Positions 1 through 12,439 are shown, counted from the stretch's first letter. The stretch: 64,000 nucleotides of DNA from Physcomitrium patens (GCF_000002425.4 NC_037254.1:15722712-15786711); one strand, 5' to 3'. Notes: generated from the sequence alone by a model not told the origin. Program-made: numbers and translations.

Positions 1-1345
1 GAAGAGTATTCTATTACCAAATGACCGTGGCCCTCACAATTACTGCACCAAATATTGATCCTAGTATTGGTAGGCTCTTGCTTCTTTTTTTTATCTTTGA
101 CCATATTGATGGCCAGTTCCTCCATTTTCTTTGTCAAGTTCAACAACAAGGCTTTATTGGAATCTTTTGAGGCTGGTATTATTGATAACTCTATCGTAGT
201 TAACGCTTGTTGTTGATACAGAAAATAGATAGTATACGCTGTTGTCACGTTCAGTGGTATAGCTTGTAATGGGGTGATATTAACTGGCCCCTAAATATTG
301 GCACTAGAGTTGGCCACTGATTTTAACTTCTGTGGATAACTACCTATTGATCTGTTTGAAGTTGGATTTTGATAACTGCCTTGAACTGGAATCATCGTAG
401 CTCCCGTAGTTAAAAATTGATCATAATAGCATTCTTTCCAAATCTTGGCTCTATTAAGGGATGCAGACACCGTAACAGGTTGAGCTTCCTTCACAAAAAA
501 TTTTAACTCTGGTAGTTGCAAACCATTGATTAATATGGATAAGATAAATGCCTCCCATATTTGATGATTCAGCCACTTACTGAGTATATCAGCTACCCGA
601 CGATAATACGATTCCACCATCTTTCTTAGGATCATTTTGTTGTTCATTAACCTCTCTCGAAGATGATCTTCAAAACCTATTGGTCAAAAATGGGTTAAAA
701 ATGTATTCTTCAATGCTTTCCAATTCAGAAATTGACCTACTGGTTGGTGGTTGTATCATTCAAACGTAGTGTCTTTTAAGGTTGCTGGCAACCATCGTAA
801 CCAAATATCTTCAGTTCTTCCATTATTGGCTATATATGCTATCAGAAACTGAGACAAATGTTGATTGGAATCCGCACCTTGAAAGCCCCTAAAAGTAGGT
901 AATGGAGCCACGCTCGTTGTGCGATCATCTATGTCATCCATTTGGATTGCTATTGGAACTGCTGGACCACTCGTCATCATTGAAGAGGACAATGTGCCAC
1001 TTAATCTCTTATTAAAATTACCACTGCCTTCTCCAATTATCTTTTTCAGACTTTCCAACCTCCTCAATTTACTATTATTATTTCTAAATAAGTTTATTAG
1101 TTGAATTAGAGGTGAAAACGATGGATTTTGAAATACATTGAATTGGCGTTTATTGACAAGCAATTTATGCCATTCTACGGAATCAATTTTTATAGAATTG
1201 GCAATTTCCGCTATTGAAAAGGTACCCAACAGAGTACCCAATTCTTTTGTATTTCCTCCACTTGTAGTTAACGTGCTCAAGAGATATGCTAGGCTATTGA
1301 TAAAAAATTTTGCAAGTGTTCTTGGTAATTTTCTTAATGATATAT
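1..1345 (-). pseudogene. Ty3/gypsy gag remnant (family E), truncated by window edge
   Basis: Two minus-strand open stretches (1280-756 and 647-291) read as the capsid part of a gypsy Gag. The first ends in a block with the family's typical pattern, PTFRGFQGAD followed by an HL..F motif and then LRWLPATLKD. This corresponds to the usual F-x-G-x2-D ... W-L-P-x-L-K core that packages the RNA. Further down, at about 60-10, a degenerate CCHC zinc knuckle can be read (CSNC, then H four residues on), with the last cysteine changed to tyrosine by a G-to-A change. Stops and a frame change separate the pieces, so the gene is dead. The rest of the element lies off the left edge. The adjacent leader and primer site fix the orientation. 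Confidence 0.7.
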
Positions 1346-1641
1346 ATGTCTGAAATATTAGAGATCGCTCAGCTTCTAGGTATGCTCAGATATGCCGACA
1401 GGCATGCAATCATGGCTTAATCTAACTTTATCGACACTTCTTTTCTAACATACGTTCTTGCTTGTTTCATAATGATTCTCTTGCTTGCGCTCTTTCTTGT
1501 CTTTCTTTTGACTGGTGTGTTTTCTTTATTATAATTTTTTTATTCTTAATAACCATAATCTTTCATTATATACTGCTGAATTTGCTTCCTATTTTCTATC
1601 TACTCATTTGGTAGTTAATTCCTAACACTCAATGCTATTGT

Positions 1642-1662
1642 CAATCCCCGGCAGCGGTGCCA
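1642..1662 (-). other. Primer-binding site complementary to tRNA-Asp (family E)
   Basis: Read on the minus strand this is TGGCACCGCTGCCGGGGAT plus two bases. It matches the complement of the plant tRNA-Asp 3' end (TGGCGCCGTTGCCGGGGAT) except at two sites, both transitions. It lies three bases from an LTR end of the form ...CA, the normal place for a minus-strand primer site, and upstream of the gag remnant in the same orientation. Confidence 0.8.
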
Positions 1663-1665
1663 AAA

Positions 1666-2215
1666 TGTGATTGTCTTTTTACTTATTCTACAAATTCTTT
1701 TCAGAATAAACCTATATGGAGGAATTCGAACACAGGGCGAGACTAAGCGCATGTGTTTTACTTGTTAGAATCACACGATTAACTATATTTTGAACCACTA
1801 AAACACCAAAAAACACTACAATGCTTCCTCCCAGTAACAATATTCCTTCATCAATTAATAACAATAGTGTGCAACCTAGCTCTCTTAACAGACTGCTCAA
1901 AACTCATAAATTCTATCCAACACAAGCAATAATAGACTTCACTCCAACCAATCTGGATTCATAAAATTTTTGTAATCACAGACTTCTTCTGTCGAAACAC
2001 AGATACAACTCTCAATAAACAACAATCATAATCTTCCATCCATAATCAATCTTCTAATAACTTCTCATATAATTCAATCACATAATACTCTAATTACATA
2101 ATCAATAACTCATAAATCAATCTTTGATTTATTCCACAGACTCACTTCTCAATATTCAAAAATTATCCATTACTCTTCAACAACAAAGACAACAAAGAAA
2201 ACAAAGAGATAGCAC
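1666..2215 (-). repeat. 5' LTR of family E gypsy element (outer boundary uncertain)
   Basis: The LTR edge next to the primer site is clear: forward TGTGATTG, which is the minus-strand end CAATCACA. The opposite end is not fixed because no second copy of this LTR is in the window. The limit given is where the AT-rich CAACAA-type sequence gives way to a family D repeat. No coding potential. Confidence 0.5.
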
Positions 2216-2219
2216 CAAG

Positions 2220-3690
2220 CTTAATTTCGATGTCATACTATAAATGCTTACAACATGTAAAAATTAATTAAAACATATTATATGTTAATAAATGTAGATA
2301 TGTATTAGAGTGGCTAGTAGATTAAATTAAAAGGAGTTGGTATAAGAAACTTTACTTTGTTTCTTTACTTTTTTTGATTTTGATATTAAAAAAAATATAT
2401 ATAAGACCTAAATGTTTAGTATGAAGCCTTAGGAGAAGGTGGAAGCCTAAAAATGAAAATCTAAACTAATAGGAGGGTAATTGGAAGGGATGAAAGCAAG
2501 GCATGGTCGGATGAAGGCAAGGAATGAAGAACTTCATCCCTATTGGTCGAATACCATGCCCAATGGACTTTGAGGAGGCTGCCTGCGACCTTAAGAAGGG
2601 TTTCGGCGACTTCAAAGAAAGAATTCGGAAATTACAAGTTAGTTTTGTAAATTTTAGGATTTGGGGTACAATTTTTGTGCAAAAATTAAAGGATTTGGAA
2701 TTAAGATGAAGAAGTTATAGCCGTTTGAAGTTAAGGTATTAATTTAAGACATACTATTACTCTTTTGAGGATACGAGGAGGTTTACAGCAGCTTTTGAAG
2801 ATCGAAAGATGCAACTGGAACGGCGATTTTAAGGCCTACATCTTTTATAAAGGAATTATTGCTTTTGGAGTCCATATGAAGGAGTTATAAAGAATTGAAG
2901 GCGGTGCTTCCAAATCAAAGGCAGTAAGTAAGCGGTTTTATTTGTAGTAATGGTTGGAGCCATAACTTTAGTATTCGGATGAATTTTTGGCTCAAACTTT
3001 TTGAAAAATGTAAATTTTTGTATTAAAAAGCTATACATACAAATTTCGTGGCATTTGAGCTTATATTTTGTGAGATATGAAGAAAATTGCACGCGGGTAT
3101 ATAAAGACAAGGGTTTGAAGTGACTATTAGGGTTTTCAAGATATCTCAAGATCCGCAATGAATTTGTAGTTAAAAATTGTTATAGAAGTTAATAAGAATA
3201 TATCAGTATCACATGTAAAATTTGAGTTTGTTTGGACGGTCGGATTAGGAGATATGAGGTGTTGAAGTTCAGAAAAATCTCCACATAAGAATATACAAGG
3301 TTTTAGAGGATTTTATCATATTTTGGATGTTATTGGTTACTTGAGGCTTGTGTATTTGGTGTAATTGCTCAAAAAGGGAAAATTTATATATAAACTTAGG
3401 GCTTCCCTTATTTTCAAGCTTAATTGAATAATTAGTGACAGCCAAAAGCCCAACATTTTCTTGAGGCAAGCTCTCTCTACCCCGACACTGGTTCATGACT
3501 ATCACAGTGTGGCCCCTCAAACTAACTTCTACAACTCCTATATAATTTCTATTGATTTCTAGATCCTAACCGTATTCCAATAATAATCACTTTTAATAAC
3601 TAAATCAACCATGTGTCCTCCTGAACTGACTATTCTATGGACTATTAATCTATTTTATCAATATCTAATAAAAGTGAACTAATATCTAAT
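2220..3690 (-). repeat. Family D LTR-like repeat, copy D1
   Basis: This segment has no supported gene. Its reverse complement aligns in order with 9,930-11,455. Shared landmarks include a stretch reading TCATATCTCCTAATCCGACC and a block reading GCCTCCTCAAAGTCCATTGGGCATGG (mutated in the other copy). On the minus strand a TATA-type sequence (TTTATATATAAA, near 3,395-3,384) sits at the matching place in both copies. That suggests a long LTR transcribed on the minus strand here. Small open frames inside it are not supported as genes. The left third (2,220-2,440) aligns only weakly. Confidence 0.55.
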
Positions 3691-4213
3691 CTATACTGAC
3701 ATACACATGTAAATCAATAATTACCTATATGATTTAGATAAAAGTACATAAAAGTAGGTTAAATCCATAATATCTTCTATAGAAGCTTCATAGACACTGC
3801 TTTGATTTTATAAGTATCTTTAATTGACTTTTTAGGTTTGAAACATGGTCAATAAGTTGGCCATGTCCCACACATATTGATAGCTTGAAGAACAAGCTAA
3901 CTATATGGCCGACATGTAAAAAACTTGCCTTGTAAGCTATGGCATGTATCTTGTAAAGTCAACATTTCTTAAAGGTCCTATAGAACATCGCTATATAGCT
4001 TCTAGTTAAATAGAATATATAGAGGCAAGAGTGAAGCTCTCTTCACTCTCGTCAACTCTCTTCTTGCTTCTAGTCTACATTTAAGAGTCTCTAGTTTCCT
4101 TGTTATTTGACAACATCCATTTTAGTTTTCTTTTTAATATACATATTTTTTTATTTCAATTTCTTTGAGAGAGTCTCACTTATTTATTTGCTTTCATCAA
4201 GTTCTTGTCCTTG

Positions 4214-4216
<3 letters not shown>
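3691..4216 (+). repeat. Family A LTR, solo or orphan copy
   Basis: Full-length but diverged copy of the family A LTR. It keeps the TTCTATAGAAGCTTC block, the GTCAAC and TTGAC motifs, the TATATAGAGGCAAGAGTGAAG promoter/hairpin segment and the exact LTR end CCTTGACA at 4216. The 5' end has decayed and no target duplication is recognisable. An AT dinucleotide array begins two bases after the LTR end. Confidence 0.75.

Positions 4217-4217
<1 letters not shown>

Positions 4218-4262
<45 letters not shown>
4218..4262. repeat. (AT)n microsatellite
   Basis: About 22 uninterrupted AT dinucleotides between two family A LTR pieces. Confidence 0.95.
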
Positions 4263-4263
<1 letters not shown>

Positions 4264-4599
4264 CTTACCTTGTAAATTAAGACACATGTCTTATAAAATC
4301 AACACATTTTGGAGGTCGTATAGAATATTGTCATATAGCTCTTAATTAGATATTATATATGGAGGCACGAATGAATCTTTTTTCTACTCTCGTTAATCTT
4401 TTTTTAGTTCTTAATCTTATTTCAAGATTTTTTATTCTTTTTATCTTTTACAATAGCTATTTTAGATTAATATTATACCATTTCTTGAATTATTTTTTAG
4501 TCTTTTTGATTGACAAAAGAAAGTATTGATTTTTTAGTCTTTTTGAGTGATACAAGAAAGTATTGATTTTTTAGTTTCTTGAGATTTATATCTTTGACA
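4263..4599 (+). repeat. Family A LTR, 3' portion (5' LTR of copy A4)
   Basis: Starts in mid-LTR at the AACTT(A/G)CCTTGTAA motif and runs to the LTR end (TCTTTGACA at 4599). It contains the TATA segment and the following TACTCTCGTTAA stretch. The sequence after it (TTTGATAAGAGTGC) is the family A leader, so this is a 5' LTR whose upstream part was lost, perhaps by the AT-array rearrangement. Confidence 0.7.
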
Positions 4600-5375
4600 G
4601 TTTGATAAGAGTGCTAATTTATTATTTTTATCTTATTTTTAGAAGTGAATGAACTCTTCTACTTCTATTAATGTATTTTAAAGATCTTAGATTATCTACC
4701 TTTAATCTAACGTTTTAGTTTCTTTTCTTTTTTTTTTCTTAAAAAAAATGGACTACCATTTTTTGTGGAAATTTGTATTTATTATTAGAGATTATAGATT
4801 ATCTTCTTTTAAATTAATTTATAGATTTTTTTTAAATTATTTATAGAAAAAAAAATTATAGATACTATTTTTAGTAATAAAAAGGATACATTTATAACAA
4901 TTATAAATCTTTTAAAGCTTGTTAACACTCTTAAGATGGAAATCTCACAAATCTATAATATCAACTATGGACATAGTATTTCAAAGCCTATGGAAGAAGT
5001 CAACAATGAAATTCAAAGTCTATATCAAGAATTTATCCAATTGAGAGAAGAAAATAGATTAAGTTTATAACTAAATCCAAAAAGTCTTTCTGCAATAAGT
5101 ATAAGGGAGACTATGATTAGTATTTCAAAGATGTTTCATATAATAAGATTAAAGTTTTGAAGATTTCTACAACAAATAAATTTCTATCTCAGATTGTTTT
5201 TTTTTTAATATTTTAATGGATTTATTCAAGTTAGATTCATAAATACACTTCTTTCTAGTAATACTCTCTCGTGATTTACATCTTTAATAGAAAAGAATTC
5301 ACATCTGTTCTATGATCTAAATTCATTTTTAGAAGTCTTTATAGCTACATTTAGAGATAATAATAATAATAAAAA
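4600..5375 (+). pseudogene. Family A (A-prime subfamily) leader and gag N-terminal remnant, copy A4
   Basis: The leader matches that of copy A3 at 20,952-21,200. The gag start region (ATAGATACTATTTTTAGTAA onward, about 4,858) parallels the A3 gag N-terminus. The later part reads as FIQVRFI...LLSSNTLSWFTSLIE, the same block as in A1 Gag (TPGSQVRFIGTLL...LSWFSSFLER). Many stops. The gag breaks off near 5,375, where a family B element begins in the opposite direction; about 2.2 kb of gag 3' part, protease and reverse transcriptase is missing before A4 pol resumes near 8,100. Confidence 0.6.
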
Positions 5376-5384
5376 ATAACAGAG

Positions 5385-5791
5385 GCCAAACTTGTATCAT
5401 ACCATCTTTAAAAAAAATAATCTTTTTATGTAGCACTTCTATAAAATCTTCACATTCTCTTCTCAAATGATCTATGCTATCACACCACATGTACTTATAC
5501 ACTACACCTTCTATCAATCCTAACCTTTGTTTTATTGATATTCTTGATGATTGCCCATTTTTTTCTAATTTTGTAAATTTCTTATCTCTTGTATAATTTC
5601 ATCAATGTCCATTTCTTCTTTCTTTGATGTAGCTATTGAAGATTAAATCATAGATGTAGGATTAGTAGTCGGCATTTTTATTTGAGATATATATAGTCTT
5701 TGAATACCTACTCTATCATTTTCTTTTTTTTCTTTTTGCAAGCAATTCTACTACCTCTTCCACTTCCTTCCAATTTTTCATTAATCCTTCA

Positions 5792-5824
<33 letters not shown>

Positions 5825-6282
5825 CTTCAAGCTTGATTTCCAACTTCTCTTATAATTCTCTATTAGCCACTTGAAAAAAAATTCCACTTTACTTCGATTC
5901 AATAATTGTATTTATTTCTTTATAAATAAAAATATTATTTTTCAAACTCTTTTAATAACTTTGTTGCTAGAAGATCCTTCTTTGGCCTTTCAATCCATTC
6001 AAAAAATGACTTCTTTGTAATTCTATCTTTATCTTTTTAGAAAAATTCATCCTTTAATGTTTGACAAAATTTCTCCCATGAACCTCCAAAATATCTTGTA
6101 AGGGACTTCACTTGATTTCTTATCTTTGGTGCAGTAGCTAATTCAAATAATTGAACCATCTTCCTTTTTAAAACACACTTCAATTCCATTTCTTTCATAT
6201 ATCACCTTAAATACTTTATAATGTCTTTTCCTTCAAATTAATCAATCTTATCTACAACCGCCTATAATTTTTTGTTTGCCAT
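5385..6282 (-). pseudogene. Family B gypsy gag pseudogene
   Basis: From an ATG at 6282 the minus strand reads MANKKL, then a pattern I know from a widespread plant gypsy Gag group: DKIDQFEGKDI..YLR.YMKEME, then WEKF...LKDEFF and TKKSFFEWIE. Near the end (5,500-5,420) comes a zinc-knuckle-like WCDSIDHLRREC, with the first cysteine of the motif changed to tyrosine. A 29-base T run (5,794-5,822) lies inside it. There are many stop codons. The gag faces a family B LTR at 6,515 onward in the correct order for a minus-strand element. What is not seen is any B pol next to it. Confidence 0.65.
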
Positions 6283-6514
6283 ACCTTCTTTGCAATCTTT
6301 AACCTATTGCTATTGCATAAAAAAAGCAAAAGCCTTAAACATGCTTACAAGGTTGAGATCAAAATACATACCTTGTCCTCTATTTATAGCTCTAATTTAA
6401 ACACCACCCATGGCTCTTCTTTCAACTCTCTTACCTTCTTTCTCTATAATTTAAATAATCCAAGAATAAAAAATACCTTCTACCTTAAGCCTTTTATATT
6501 GGTTTCACCAAATA

Positions 6515-8090
6515 TGTTGTAATACATGAAGACTTCCTTGAGAATGCATCTAGTATGTGATTGTAGAAGGTAGAATGGAAATTGTAATAACAAATCTTAA
6601 TTTTAATAGAATATTAAATAACTCTAATTAAACTTTTAAAAATACTAAAAAAGCTTTAATAAAATTCAAAATAAATCTTAAAAAAATTATAAAAGAAACA
6701 ATAAGAAATCTTAAAAGAATTCAAAAGAAATATATAATAAAATTTAAAAGAATCCTTAAGAAATTCTAAAAAAATAAAAAAATAATCACAAATATATCTT
6801 AAATAAATCTCAATCAAGTTCTAATTTTATTCTAATTGAGATCCTAATTGATTTCAATCAAATCCTAAATAAATCCTAAATCCTAAATCAAATCTTAAAC
6901 AAAACTTATATCCTAAATCAAACTCTAGAAAAATCATAAATTTTAAATCAAATCCTAAACAAACCTTAAACCTTAAATCAAATCCAAAATAAATCCTAAA
7001 TCTTAAACCAAACTCTAAAAAAATTCTAAATCCTAAATCAAATCCTAAACAAATCCTAAATCCTAAATCAAACCATGAGGCAGATTAGAATCTTTATATT
7101 TATTGATTAAATTTTTAAACTTACTTAAAAATTTATATAATTTTTAATTTTTTAGTTAAGAAATAGTACAACAAATTTAAAGATAATCGTACTTATTAAA
7201 TAAAAGAAAACTCCTAAAATCTGCTCGCACATTGGCCGACCTCCTATTCCAATTTTAATGTTGGACTTCCAGCACCAATATATTTTTTTTCAAACCATTC
7301 AATTGTTTTTAATTTTTTTTATATGAAGAAAATCAAATATATTATCTTTATATATAAATTTCACTCCAATCTAATTAGTGGATTGCTAAAGATCTTAAAA
7401 ACCCTAACTATTCTTCAAAGTCTAATTTTCAAGATTTTAATCTATTTGAAATTTAATAACCTTTGATTTGATTGTTTGATTAAGTTCAAACTTATAGAAT
7501 TTACTTTAAATGACTATTTTCATAATTCTTTAAAATTTGAACTATAGATCTACTACCATACTCACAAAATTCTCCAAAATATAATATTCTTTATATTTCA
7601 CAAATTTCAGAATCATCCAAAAAAACTATGACTTTGCAAAGGTCTTCCAAAGTTATTACAAGCTCAAATCACTCAAAATCAATGCTCAAAGAAATCCTAT
7701 GAATTCTACTCTCAAATTCTACTTTTTGATATGCCAAAGAATCCCAAAATTGCCATAGGTACTTAGTTTTATGCCTCAGGGTCTGATTTTGATCCAAGTT
7801 GATAACTGGTCCTCTTTGGGTATCAAATTTTTTTCTTTTGAATTGATTTTTGCTAAAATCAATTTCTAACTTCTTCTTACATTTACTCATATCTTTTATT
7901 TTTCTAATCTATCTTAGTTTTTGTCTTATTTATGGCCTTATAAAGTAAGTAGAAGCCTACTTTGTAAAAAGATAGCATTTATACCTTTACTTTTACTTTC
8001 TTTTGAACTATTGTCTATTTTTTAAGATAATTTGCTACAATATTTGAAGTAAGATCTTCTATTATATAATAATTTCTTTACTTTTTTTAC
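6515..8090 (-). repeat. Family B LTR, copy B1, with AAATCCT-type minisatellite
   Basis: Aligns with 37,801-39,245 and 61,114 onward. All begin (forward) with TGT(C/T)..AATACG-AGAAG and continue through an ATGCATC-AGCACTTG-like and GGAAATTGTAA block, then an A-rich tract and repeats of AAATCCT/AAATCAA (here about 6,790-7,080). The second half (7,200-8,080) matches 38,430-39,230 and the reverse complement of 23,430-24,150. The gag at 5,385-6,282 places the element on the minus strand. Confidence 0.65.
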
Positions 8091-8099
8091 CTATTAGTC

Positions 8100-9620
8100 T
8101 TGTTACATCAAGATACTAAAATATTTTCATGTTTGAGTAATAAAATTAATATTGACTATTGATTCAACCTTTGTCAAGAAAATTCAATCAATTATGTCTT
8201 CTAATTCTTTTATTCATGATATCAAGAATAATTCTTCTAAGTCTCATAATACTTCTAAATTTGAGTTTAAAAATAATCTACTCTACTTCAAGCAACAATC
8301 ATATATTCTAGAAGGCAAAGCACAATTATGTATTTTTCAAGCTCATCATGACTTTCCAATAGCCGAAACTTGGATACAATAAGACTTTAGAGCTAATATC
8401 AAGAGATTTTTAATAGCCTCAAATATAGAAGGCAGTTAAAGACTTTGTAAAATTATGTGATATTTGTTTAATATATAAAATTTCTTATCATTGATTCTAT
8501 GGACTTCTTTAGCTATTACCTATTTTGAAACAACCACAATTTTTTGTTACTATGGATTTTATCATAGATCTTTCAATCTCAGATTTATATGATTCTAAGT
8601 TTGTGATAGTAGATTATTTTATCAAGATGGCACATTTTGTATCATGTACAAAATCTGTTATATGTAAAAAAAATATTCTAAGTTTTTTCTTGACAACATC
8701 TATTGCTATTATGGATTACTCAAAGATATTGTATGAGATAAAAGAACTTAATTTATATTAAGATTTTAGATAATCCTTTTTAAGATATTAAAGGTGGATA
8801 TAAAATTCTCTTTGACTTTTCATCCTCAAACTAATGGACAAACGGAACGATTGAATCAAGTTTAGAGCAATATTTGAGGTATAGCATTAATTATCATTAA
8901 GATGATTAGACAAATTTTTTGTCATTGGTAAAGTTTACATACTTTAATTTGGTACATTCTTCTAATAAAAAAACACATTTCTTTGCCAATTATGGTTGTT
9001 ATCTATGACTTAATACTTTTGACTTTTCAAAAGTTGATAATCCTATGGCAAAAGATTTAAAAAATTGTTTGTTAAAAATACATATAACCATGAAGGCATA
9101 ATTAAAGAAAGCTTAAGAACAACAAAAGATCAATGCGGATGCCTATCATGAGGAATAACTACAATTCAACATGAGTGACTAAGTATGGCTATTTCATTGC
9201 AATATCAAGACTACTTATTATGATGACAAGTTGAACTATTATAGGCTTTGATATTTTTTTATTAGTAAATAAGTCATTTTTCTTGCTTATCAATTAAATC
9301 TATCAAAATCTATGAAGATCTATTTTATATTTTATGTATCTTTTCTTATGCCATATAAAACAATGAATATTTTGGAAAGAAGACAAATGCCACCTCCTAT
9401 TACAGAAGTGAATTATAATTAAGAATTTGATATAAACGAAGTCTTAGATTCAAGGTAGTGCCATAAATGGATTAAAAGATCTTATTCATTGGCACAGATA
9501 TGATATTAATAAATATACATAGAAGCCAATAAAGAATCATACAAATACAATAAAGAAGATTAAAATTTTTTATTGACAACATCTATCAAAACCAAGATCA
9601 AGAATAATAAATCTTTACTT
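8100..9620 (+). pseudogene. Family A pol 3' part (integrase and chromodomain), copy A4
   Basis: Recognisable but heavily decayed. It begins with the TIDSTFVKKIQSIMSS linker also seen in A1 pol, followed by the integrase zinc-binding region. The catalytic core reads MDFIIDLSISDLYDSKFVIVDYFIKMAHFV (8,551-8,640). The TDGQTE-equivalent block lies at about 8,830 and the FFANYG block at about 8,980. The chromodomain reads EFDINEVLDSR... at 9,420-9,560. Numerous stops and indels make it non-functional. The upstream pol (protease to RNase H) is missing, cut off at the family B LTR boundary. Confidence 0.75.
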
Positions 9621-9689
9621 GAGAAGAAATAAGATTCAAGAAAGATAGCATTCTACCTTCTACTCTTATTTGTAACTTTTGTATATTTG

Positions 9690-9880
9690 TAATGCTAAGG
9701 AGGTAGAGAACCAATAACCAATAGATTCTACTCAAGAGCTCTCACTTGTTGACTTAGTAGATGAGACAATGTAATTGTGACAGTCTTTAAGAAAACATAA
9801 TCGAGATGAAGATCCTCAAGAACAACATGTCTCTTATAAAATAGATGAAAAGATACAATGTTATTATATGGCATGATTTC
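9690..9880 (+). pseudogene. Family A ORF3 remnant, 5' half, copy A4
   Basis: Aligns with the start of the intact ORF3 at 30,361-29,939. It reads as ...QPIDSTQELSLVDLVDET, then the SLR.HNRDEDPQEQHVS segment. It sits directly after the chromodomain. A family D repeat (about 9,900-11,455) splits it from its 3' half. Confidence 0.65.
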
Positions 9881-9899
9881 ATATTTAAAAAAATACTAG

Positions 9900-11379
9900 G
9901 TACTTAGCTATAGAGAGTTAAGTTTTAATTTATTGGCAAAATTTCAATAAGTGATATATTTTTATTATAGATGACAAATAAATACACCAATATCAAAAGA
10001 TATTTTATCAATAAAAATCTTTTTATACTTAAGAAGATTTATATATAAGGCTCTTTAAAGCATCTAAGAATGTCCTAACATCCTTTGTTATACGAAGTCA
10101 TAACTTATCATTTGTTGGAAAGCTAGATTTCTAATAAGCTCAAAAAAAATCCATAATCTTCTTTTAAAAGTCCATCTTTATATCATAATTTTTTTATAGC
10201 TCCTAATCTCTATTTTGTTTTATATATATAAATTATTCACTCTCAAAAACTTCTTTACCTTGTATAAAATATCCAAATTGTAGCAAGATCCTTTTAAAAC
10301 AATTTTCTTCTACAAAGGATTTTTTTCCTTGAATTCTAGAAATTCATATCTCTTAATCCAACCATTCAATTTTTTAAAATTTCTAGATATTATAAATATT
10401 ACCTTTGAACTTTATTACAAAAAAAATAAACCATCAATCTACTCCAGATTGTTTTGCATCTTAGAAATCCTAGTAAGTACTTTAAATCCTAATTTATAAG
10501 CACTCAAATACTATTTTTTTTATATTTCAAAAATCCAAACTTCAAATTCTATAAAATTTGTATTTAAAGTTTAGTTACATAATAATACATATTTTTAGAA
10601 GATTTTAGTCAAAATCTTGTCACATTACTCAAGATATAGCTCAAAATACAACCATTAGTAAATTGAGTCATCTATTTCCCTTAGATTGTAAGCATTGACT
10701 TCAACTCCCTATATCTCCTTTATTCTAGCTTAGATTTCATCAAGAAATAATTGAAAAGTATAGCCAAAAAAATGACCTTTCTAATTTCAGTCATCAATTC
10801 TTCATTGCTTTCTATATGTGTGCATTATATCCTAAAGAGTAATAGTAGATAAAAAAATAATCACCTTTACTTTGAATGCCTTTATTTCTTTTATAAAAAC
10901 TCTAAATCACTCAAAATTTGCACCAAAACCATATTTAAAAACCTACACTATTTAATCTTAGCTTTTTAAGTTCAAGCGGTCTCAAAAGAATAATTCTAAT
11001 CCCTAATAAGGCCTCAAGCAACCTCCTTAAAGTCTATTAGGTATGATTTTTGGCCTATAAGAATAGAGATTTTTATCATCTATCTCCATTCATCCATATG
11101 GTTGATTTCACTACTTTTTTTAATACAAAAAATTTTTTCTAATTTTTTTTTTATATAATTTTTGTATAATATGTGTTCTAAATATCAAATAAAAGAAATT
11201 AAATAAGATTTCAAGAGTCATCAATGTTTAATAAAAGTAGCTCTAAATATATAAAAACTATTATGAATATAAAATCAATCTCAATTATAGCTCATTTAAA
11301 CTAACTACTTCATAGTAATTTAATCACATTTTGTAATCAACTAAAATCTAATAACATAGCTTGTACTAAATTTTATAGT

Positions 11380-11416
<37 letters not shown>

Positions 11417-11455
11417 ATATATATATGCATTACATTTCACATAATAGCCAATCGA
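9900..11455 (+). repeat. Family D LTR-like insertion, copy D2, inside ORF3 of A4
   Basis: Interrupts ORF3 between its RVWYH-equivalent region and the same place resumed at about 11,462. The interior aligns in order with the reverse complement of D1 (2,440-3,500). It carries TTTTATATATATAAATT at about 10,218, the likely promoter. No genes seen; the only simple repeat is the (AT)n array at 11,384-11,427. Target duplication not resolved. Confidence 0.6.
11384..11427. repeat. (AT)n microsatellite
   Basis: AT dinucleotide array with one interruption (ATCTAT), at the right-hand end of the family D insertion. Confidence 0.9.
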
Positions 11456-11459
11456 CAAT

Positions 11460-11745
11460 ACAACAAAGTATTTGGTATCTTGACCTTAGAAGAGACATCT
11501 AATATTTGGTAATTTTATTAAAGATAAGAATGATTCTTGACAATGTTTCAAATATTTTATTTAAAGAGAGTTACAAAGGCCTCAATAGTGATCAAATAAT
11601 AAGGTGGTCTTCTTGGTATAGGATACTATTAATGACTAAAAAGACCTATTGACCATCTTCAAAGAGAGCAAAGATCAAAATATGTGACAAACACATTTCA
11701 TTACATCTTGAATTTTCTCAATATATGATGACCACTCCTCATAGA
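11460..11745 (+). pseudogene. Family A ORF3 remnant, 3' half, copy A4
   Basis: Corresponds to the second half of ORF3: the VWYLDLRRDI segment, the KSYKGLNSDQIIRWSSWY segment and the QRSKYVTNTFHYILNFLNI end just before the polypurine tract and LTR. It has frame changes and stops. Together with 9,690-9,880 it shows that the ORF3 slot is the same as in A1. Confidence 0.65.
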
Positions 11746-11769
11746 ACTTGTTTCTAAAAGAGGAGGTAA

Positions 11770-12299
11770 TGTCATGGATATACATATTTATTCTAATATT
11801 TACCTACATGATTAAATAATAGTAAATAAAAGTAGATTTATTTTATACTATTTTTTATAGATGATTTGTAGAAGCTTCATAGATATTATTTTGATTTTAC
11901 ATGTATTTATAGTTGATTGGTAGGTTAGAAACTTAGTCAATAAGTAAATCACATGTTGATAGCTTATAAAACAAGCTAATTATGTGGCGCACATGTAAAA
12001 AACTTGTCTTACAAGTTAAAATATATATCTTACAAAGTCAACATATTTTGGAGGTCTTGTAGGACATTGCCACATAGCTTCTACTTAAGAATATATATGG
12101 AAGCAAGAGTGAAGCCTTATTTACTCTTATCAATATCTTTTTAGTATTTAGTCTTGTTTCAAGACTTTCTAGTCTTCTTATCTTTCACAATAGCCATTCT
12201 AATTTAATACTATATCATCTTCAAGTAGTTTTTTAGTCTTTTTGAGTGGCATAAGAGAGTATTGATATTTTAGTTCTTTTGAGGTTCATGTCCTTAATA
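11770..12299 (+). repeat. Family A LTR (3' LTR of copy A4)
   Basis: Preceded by a purine-rich AAAGAGGAGGTAA tract and starting TGTCATGG. It keeps the GTAGAAGCTTCATAGAT block, GTCAAC motifs, AATATATATGGAAGCAAGAG promoter segment and the decayed end TCCTTAATA. Confidence 0.7.
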
Positions 12300-12439
12300 T
12301 TGTGCTTTATCATTTTGAATATATAAACATCTTTAAAAAAAAGTAGATTATTTTTGAATTAAAAATTTAAAGTATTTTAAGACTTAAAAAAAATATTCTT
12401 AATTTCATGAATATGAAGATCAAAAAACATACTTGATTG

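Noticed and set aside
6790-7080. CRISPR-like array
   Set aside because: Short degenerate repeats without unique spacers of constant length, inside a plant LTR.
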